Positions 58,360-64,000 of a stretch of DNA of 64,000 nucleotides are shown piece after piece. The notes below the pieces were generated by a model. The model was not told the DNA's origin. It saw only the letters and a program-made list of their open reading frames with translations, and did not search any database. Numbering within the stretch: the first letter of the stretch is position 1; every line of letters starts with the position of its first letter. This DNA comes from Isoetes taiwanensis (taxonomy: Eukaryota > Streptophyta > Lycopodiopsida > Isoetales > Isoetaceae). A program made the position numbers and the translations under genes. Location: NCBI GenBank assembly GCA_021234155.1, contig JAJEKV010000080.1, forward strand, positions 3,147,867-3,211,866. The letters are read 5' to 3'.

Positions 58360-58942
58360 TATTGTTTATTTTGTTCCATTCGCCTTATCTGCTCTGCTCA
58401 TCCTCCTTATCCTAGATTCATCCTTTTGGTTCCTGCAAACTTTGTTGTCTCCATTCAGTTTTCTTGTTCCATGTTCTCCATTAACTCTTTATCTGTGTAT
58501 TTTGTTTCGTGGTTTTTGGTTCTTTTTCTCACAACAATTCCTTTTCAATCTCACTGCATTGTTTCATTTATCTCTTTATGCATTTTGATATTCTAGTACT
58601 CCAGCACAATTCCCTTTCCATCTTTCACCACATTGTTCCATTGGTTCATTTTATGTTTTTCCGTTTTCTGGTGCTCTAGCGCTCGTTACTAGCCCATCTG
58701 CCTTCTTAGTTGCATTATTCTATTTACTTTATTATTGCTAGTCTTAGGGGTGGATATATCTCTGCTTTTCCTTTAAGCATCTGCGTATATAAGTGTTTTC
58801 TTGCTTCCTTGTAAAAATCCTATGGTGTTCTTGAATTGCTTCAAGCCCTCTCTATCAGCAACTTCTTGGTTGCATATAGAGTTTGTAGTATCTTACTTCT
58901 GTGTTTCCATAACCCGCAAATCTATATAAGAATCTGAACTTG

Positions 58943-58954
58943 GCTTTGATACCA
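58943..58954 (-). promoter_or_regulatory. PBS-like site of an old copia element
   Basis: The minus strand reads TGGTATCAAAGC, one base from the standard TGGTATCAGAGC initiator-tRNA primer site, two bases from the TGTTAAGATT LTR-like start at 58957, the same spacing as in the intact element at 26026. Confidence 0.6.
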
Positions 58955-58956
58955 AT

Positions 58957-59130
58957 TGTTAAGATTTATGAAATTTGGGCTCTCTGAACATTGTAGAATC
59001 ATTGAATATACAAACAAACAATAGAACTTTGACCAATCTGGAACACAATACATGCAATAATTGCTATGGTCATGAAAAAACATTTTCATGAAAGGTAAGG
59101 GTGTCCCTTCACAATATATATAAAACTTTT
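58957..59130 (-). repeat. Copia LTR-like remnant next to a PBS
   Basis: Starts TGTTAAGATTTATGAAATTT and matches 55586-55760 in several blocks. With the PBS on its left it would be the 5' LTR of a minus-strand element whose other LTR is the 55.6-kb copy. The right end is unclear. Confidence 0.5.
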
Positions 59131-61570
59131 GTATTTCAATATGTGACCATGGCATTGTCTTCAAATATCCTTCTTATAGTCTTTGAACTTTTCCCAATGA
59201 TTGTTGTTGTCTTTTCTGCTATATCTCCACAAAAACACATTCTATTCCATTCTATTCTATTCTAATATAATAGGTGCCTTTATAATAATAAATGTGTAAA
59301 TTGAATATCCCTAAATGTTATCCCTTGATCTTTATTTTATTTTATGCTAGGCTCGTTATGGGAATTGAAATTTTGCATAGCTTTCCCATAGCTCTTTCAC
59401 CATGGACTGCTCCCCCATGCTTGTACCATAACATACACTGTGTTCAAGTTTAGAATCAAGCATTGGTCAGCAAAGAGGCAAGCCTTGTGTGAATGAAGTA
59501 TAGGCAACTAATTTATGCATATGTAAACCAAGCTTGCATATATGCAAGCACCCAATTCAAGCTTTCAAAGCGCAAATGGGTATTAATCAATAGGTTGGAT
59601 TTGAATGCCAAGTAAAATCCTCTTGAGACAAGTAGAAGGTTAAATTTTCATCAAGCAACATGCTTAAGATGTGGAGTCTAAAAGGCCTAAGATTCCTTTC
59701 CACATAAAGTGAGAAAGACGTTGAGGTTGAGCCTGCTCCATAAGGATTTTCCATGCCAATCCTTACAAAAATTAGAGCTCTCCGTATGCCAAAAAATCAG
59801 AGCTAAATTATTCTGCTTTAGACTGCAAAAGGTCTAGAAGATGAAATTAGCCCAAAATATCATTCAAAAGATGTTTGATGCATAATTGTGGATGAACACA
59901 TATGAGTAGACACTAGAATCAACTTATACGACCATCAAAAGATAGAATTACAACCTTCTATTAATCAAGCTAGATGCATTTGCTGATGAACACATGCTGT
60001 TTTTGATGTTTTGACAATGGCTGTGGCTAATTTTTAGACAGGAATGTAAAATTGTAAATGCATAATCTTGCTAGCAACTATTCATATGCTTAACATGCTT
60101 AACTTTTGTGATTGCCATAATTAGTTATATACAATTAACAATACAAAATGTGCTTCCAAAATATATAAGCATATACATGTACCTTGCTAGATATAACTTT
60201 ACAAGTCACAACTAGATATATTTTCCTCACCCTCATACAATGGCTTCAAATCCTCATACTAATATGACAAATGCTTTTGAGTGGTTCCATTTGTATCGTT
60301 GTACACTTTTAAACTAAAATCTTTATATGATTTTGCAGTTGTATTTGGAGCTGCATACTATTTAATATTTCTAGAAGGCACAGACACTTTTGTTAGTACT
60401 TTTTGTTGGCACCATATTGGTTTGTGTCCCTTTTGTTTTTAGCTAGGGACCATTACTTTTGCATGTGTATAAACGGAGGTGTTTTTTTGTTTTTTTTTGT
60501 TTTTTGCCCCCGCCCGGGGGAGGGGGGGGCATTGATTTTGTCAACCCTTGCATCTTCGCCATGCGTTAGCTTTTTTGTTTGGCTCTAGTTTGGATCATGG
60601 ATGGTTCTGCTTTTGGGTCCAAAATCTTTTGCAGCCCTGGATTTCCGTAGATGGAGATCCTACGGCTTTGCCTTTGGTGGAATTAAGAAGGTTTGTGTCG
60701 AATCCTGGAGGCATGTGATTTTCTGGTTGAATTAGGACTTAAGTACTTTGATTTCTATTCTTGCTCCAGGGCAGGTAGGCGCTACCATATGTAGCAAAAT
60801 AACAGGGGGTTCCAGGGGGATTTGATATAGATATAATTTCTGAAACTATAGACCCTATCCCTAAAATAATTCAATGGGTTATAAAAAAAATATGATTCAA
60901 GATAAATAATAATCACGTTAGCCCACTGATTAAATTGTTTAAAGTAGTTTTATTAGGACATTGAGATATTTTGGTAGAGGTTCGAGCCCCCTAATTCATA
61001 TTCTAAAACCTTAAATGAAATCGTATAGAGGCTCGAGATACCATCAAGACCTTAGGCAAACTCGTATTTGACATCTTAAAATCATAGGCGCCCCCAATCA
61101 TAAATGAGTATAAGCAAAACGGGAGGTGCCCAGAGGCTTCAATATATGGTCTGGGCCATAGGATCGACGGACCCGATGACTGTGGTAGTCTAGTGTGCAC
61201 CTCGTTTAGAATATGTAGGTAAAATGGTGCATCTTTTTCACCCTTCACAAATAAGTATGCATAGCTTTTGTTCCAGCATGATTATGTTTCTTTATTAACA
61301 AACGTTAATAGGCTGATCTTTGTCCATCTTGCAACCTTTAGGTGCAACCTTCTTCATCTGAAATACAACTTCTACGGCAGAGTCTTTTGATCCTTCTTCT
61401 TTCTCGCTCTCTTGTAGTTCTAGTTATTGCAGGCAGAATGAGAATCTGAATTTGTTTAATATTAAACTTGAGAAAGTTCATGTAAAGCTTAAAGGTGCAG
61501 AGAACATATTGATATGCATAGTCACCAGTGTAACTTGATAGTTCGTGGCATGCCAAAGGATGCATCAGAG
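59131..61570. other. Intergenic; contains a G/C homopolymer hairpin
   Basis: No gene recognised. A (ATTCT)n tract of four units is at about 59239-59262. 60482-60529 has a T-run followed by GCCCCCGCCCGGGGGAGGGG, a GC hairpin in AT-rich DNA. Confidence 0.5.
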
Positions 61571-61740
61571 TGCTTGCAACTGGAGGTACAGACCGTGGTG
61601 TTGGCTAAAATGCACCTCACAACAATAGTTGTTGTCACTGCTATGCACAAGGTAGTGCTTGCAACAGAAGGTACAGACAATGGTGTTGGCTAAAATGCAC
61701 CTCACAACAGTAGTTGTTGTCACTGCTATGCACAGGGTAA
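61571..61740. repeat. 85-bp tandem duplication
   Basis: TGCTTGCAAC at 61571 and 61656; copies share GTGTTGGCTAAAATGCACCT and CACAACA.TAGTTGTTGTCA and differ at about five positions. The inner part AACAATAGTTGTTGT is itself palindromic. Confidence 0.9.
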
Positions 61741-63656
61741 AGGGGACTCACATAGTTTTAGCCGTAGGAACTAGGTGAGTGACCTAAAAGGCTTTGTTTT
61801 CCCCTTGAACCGTATATATACTTGTATCTAGGAGTAGATTTTTGGGGTCTTTAGAATGATTTTCGTACAGTATGTGACTGAAATGGAGGTCTCTGAAGAA
61901 ATTCAAAGGCATATACAAGATGGTTTTTGCCAGCCCCTTACACGCAGGTGGCGTACCCCCTATACAATAGGTGCACCCCCTGGCACAGGGTAAGAGCATT
62001 GCAGTCTCACCGCCCATGTATAGTGAAATTCACAGTGCCAGATTCAAACACTAAAGTGACATTCTAAAGCAGACTAAGAGGTTGAAAGGCATCTTTCTAT
62101 TTGGATTTTGATCTTACAAAGACACAAAAGTTAGCAAGATGCTAGGACTTACAAAAGTTTAGAGACATTCAAAAGATTCGTAAGATTGCATTGGTTCATG
62201 GTAAGCTACGCATCTTTACACCAACATATGAAACATTTGCTGAAACAAAGCACCATAACCATCATTCATTTAAATTGGGATTATGTCTGTTCCAAAAGCG
62301 CGCCAGTTTGGCCCTATATAGGTCAACTTCTATTGTTTTTACATTAAAATACATTCACCAAAAATCTCACTCAAAAACACTTTCTGACTAGCCTAATTCA
62401 AATTATGTCATAAAAATGACTTATTTCGTGCATTATTAAGATATTTTTATGAGGTAGAATAATTGAAAATAGCTATTGTTTTTTCTATTTTAATCTTCTA
62501 ATGTAATACATAGGACATGTAGATAGTGTCAATATACATGTAACAAAATTAAAAGTTAAACACATAACAAGTGTTTGAAGCCAAAATCAAGATAAAAACA
62601 ATACAACTCATACTTGACATTCAACAAAATCAAACCAAAATATGCTCTCATTAGTTTTCAAAGGGCTTATGAACAAGCCAAAAATTAGGTACATAAACAT
62701 GTTTGACTTGGTTTATCAAGTAAAAGTGAATCATAAAATTACATTTTATCGTTTACACACTTTATACTTTATAACAGAAAAACGCGCTTGGCGCGATTTA
62801 ACTTGGATGACGTGGTCCAAAACTTGAAGTCTCATAAATACTATTGAGAATGGTAGTGCCCAGGCACACGTTGATTATCCTCTTCAGCAGCATGGCTTTC
62901 TACTACAATAAAGCCAAACATGAGTACATAATTATAATTGAGTTAGTTTTGCAAACAAATTGTAAGGAAAACAGAGCAACAATCACCCAATGTGTTTTGT
63001 TTTGAGCAAGAATTTGGGTTTTAGCTACTGAGCAGTGATAAGAGAGCCCATGTAATACTAGAACAACAACACAATAACTAAATTTAACACCTGCACATCT
63101 GCATCTGTATTAAAAATCAAGCATCATGATGCAAACAAATAGTGGAATTCAGTACCTGGAGACAATTGAATCTAAAATCACATCAAATTAAACAAATTAC
63201 CTGTATCAAATTCATTGCATTCAACAAATTACGCATCAAACTACACTCAGTGAGAGATCCACTTGTTGCCTGCATATAATGACCAAAAAAATTTCAAGGA
63301 GAAAACAGAGGAGCAACTGCATTTTTTACTAGAACCGAAACATATTTGACCTTATTCTGGTTGTTTAAGGTATGCCACTTGACAGAGCTAGAGTTCTGTG
63401 CCAAATCAGATGCCACTACTTTGTTTTCACTAACAGATTGAAGACTCCAAATTGCCCTTGTGTTAGAACGTCCCATCTGCCCTTGTATAACAGAAACAAC
63501 AAGTATTACCAGCTCTTGAAATATCTTTCAAATGCCCTTACAGAAAGAACAAAATAGGGAAGAAGCTTTTATTTACCTGGATGCTTAAGAGGTATACGAA
63601 GCAAAATGATTGGAGCATAGAGCATCACATAGAAATGAAGCCGTAAGAATGCCGAA
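61741..63656. other. Intergenic
   Basis: No gene recognised. A hairpin ACGCGCTTGGCGCGA lies at about 62780 in AT-rich DNA. Confidence 0.5.
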
Positions 63657-63775
63657 AGAAGCTTGCCCAGTTTGAAGTGTAGCCGTCTGGTCTCGCCATA
63701 GCCTTGCCCGCTTGAAGTGTAGCCGTCATGTCCGCCATAGCTCGTCGCCATGCCATAGCCTTGCACATCGGCCAT
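63569..63775 (-). CDS. Possible first exon of an unidentified minus-strand gene
   Basis: A 68-residue minus-strand frame starting MADVQGYGMATSYGGHDGYT and ending at a splice-donor-like CCAG|GTAAAT. It is G/Y-rich at the N-terminus and hydrophobic in the second half (LSAFLRLHFYVMLYAPIILL). It includes the 41-bp tandem repeat at 63661-63741. I do not recognise it; no downstream exon can be assigned and it may be chance. Confidence 0.2.
   Translation of the reverse strand: MADVQGYGMATSYGGHDGYTSSGQGYGETRRLHFKLGKLLSAFLRLHFYVMLYAPIILLRIPLKHPGK
63661..63741. repeat. 41-bp tandem duplication
   Basis: GCTTGCCC(A/G)(G/C)TTGAAGTGTAGCC occurs twice, at 63661 and 63702, followed in both by CGCCATAGC. 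Confidence 0.85.
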
Positions 63776-63789
63776 AGCCTTGCTCGGGT

Positions 63790-64000
63790 CTGGGCTTCAT
63801 CCCAAAAAGGAAAAATAGAAACGTGGAGTGAATAGGAAAAAAATAGAATGGGACGGGAAAAATAGAAATAGGGAAAAGGCGAAAAAAGAACGGGGGAGAA
63901 GAGGCGGGAAAAAATAGGCTAGGATAGGAGAGGAAGCGGGGAAAGCAAGGCGGGATATTTTTTGAAAGAGGCGGACGGGAGGGAAAACAAAGAAACGAAA
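63790..64000. other. Purine-rich tract
   Basis: The plus strand is almost entirely A and G with words such as GGGAAAAATAGAAAT and GGCGGGAAAAAATAGG. Low complexity, no gene; it could be promoter-proximal DNA of the gene to the left on the minus strand. Confidence 0.5.

Noticed and set aside
60965..61000. tRNA-like B box (GGTTCGAGCC)
   Set aside because: No matching A box or acceptor stem at the right distance; no cloverleaf can be drawn.

Overview
This is a window of nuclear DNA from a land plant: mostly AT-rich, gene-poor and full of transposons. Two many-exon genes with GT-AG introns encode conserved plant proteins. There is a Ty1/copia element with an initiator-Met-tRNA primer site, a Mutator-type foldback element with a 9-bp target duplication, a Helitron-like terminus and several LINE fragments. 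The LINE type, a TNP2/Plavaka-like transposase and a DUF7869-like fragment make me lean towards a non-seed plant (fern, lycophyte or bryophyte), but that is a weak inference.

Layout. 1.6-5.0 kb (minus): a decayed DDE-type transposase gene. 6.75-9.15 kb: four successive tandem-repeat blocks, the last a 444-bp duplication carrying two DUF7869-like fragments. 10.7-12.65 kb (plus): a LINE reverse transcriptase with frameshifts. 13.45-15.07 kb: a long LTR-like repeat with a diverged relative at 29.6-30.6 kb. 15.6-19.0 kb: a few possible exons of an unidentified transcription unit. 20.845-26.704 kb (minus): a complete, very young copia element (two 665-bp LTRs with 3 differences, TSD TATGG), whose integrase is split by a short LINE-end insertion with about 33 copies of TATC. 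28.6-29.3 kb: a LINE 3' fragment and a Helitron-like 3' end. 30.6-32.3 kb: a decayed hAT-like (TTF zinc finger/DUF4371) transposase. 33.85-34.35 kb: a minisatellite, into which a GC-rich, 5'-truncated LINE (34.39-36.52 kb, minus) inserted and made an unusually long (about 141 bp) target duplication. 37.28-38.56 kb: a GAATCT satellite with a roughly 490-bp higher-order period. 42.8-47.0 kb (plus): an ATG18g/h-like (WD40 + BCAS3 domain) gene. 50.16-53.79 kb (plus): a SAC-domain phosphoinositide phosphatase of the SAC6/7/8 (RHD4) type in 20 exons. 55.6-59.1 kb: copia LTR remnants and a 200-bp Mutator-type MITE. The rest is intergenic DNA with small tandem duplications.

The two host genes are neighbours in the same orientation and both belong to phosphoinositide biology: one is a putative PI3P/PI(3,5)P2 effector in autophagy, the other removes phosphate from PI4P-type lipids. 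Both contain small frame-breaking indels within otherwise conserved exons. These could be real decay or residual long-read assembly errors. The most interesting hidden pattern is a family of LINE 3' ends that share a GACGTTAA-like terminus but carry a different microsatellite tail at each insertion site.
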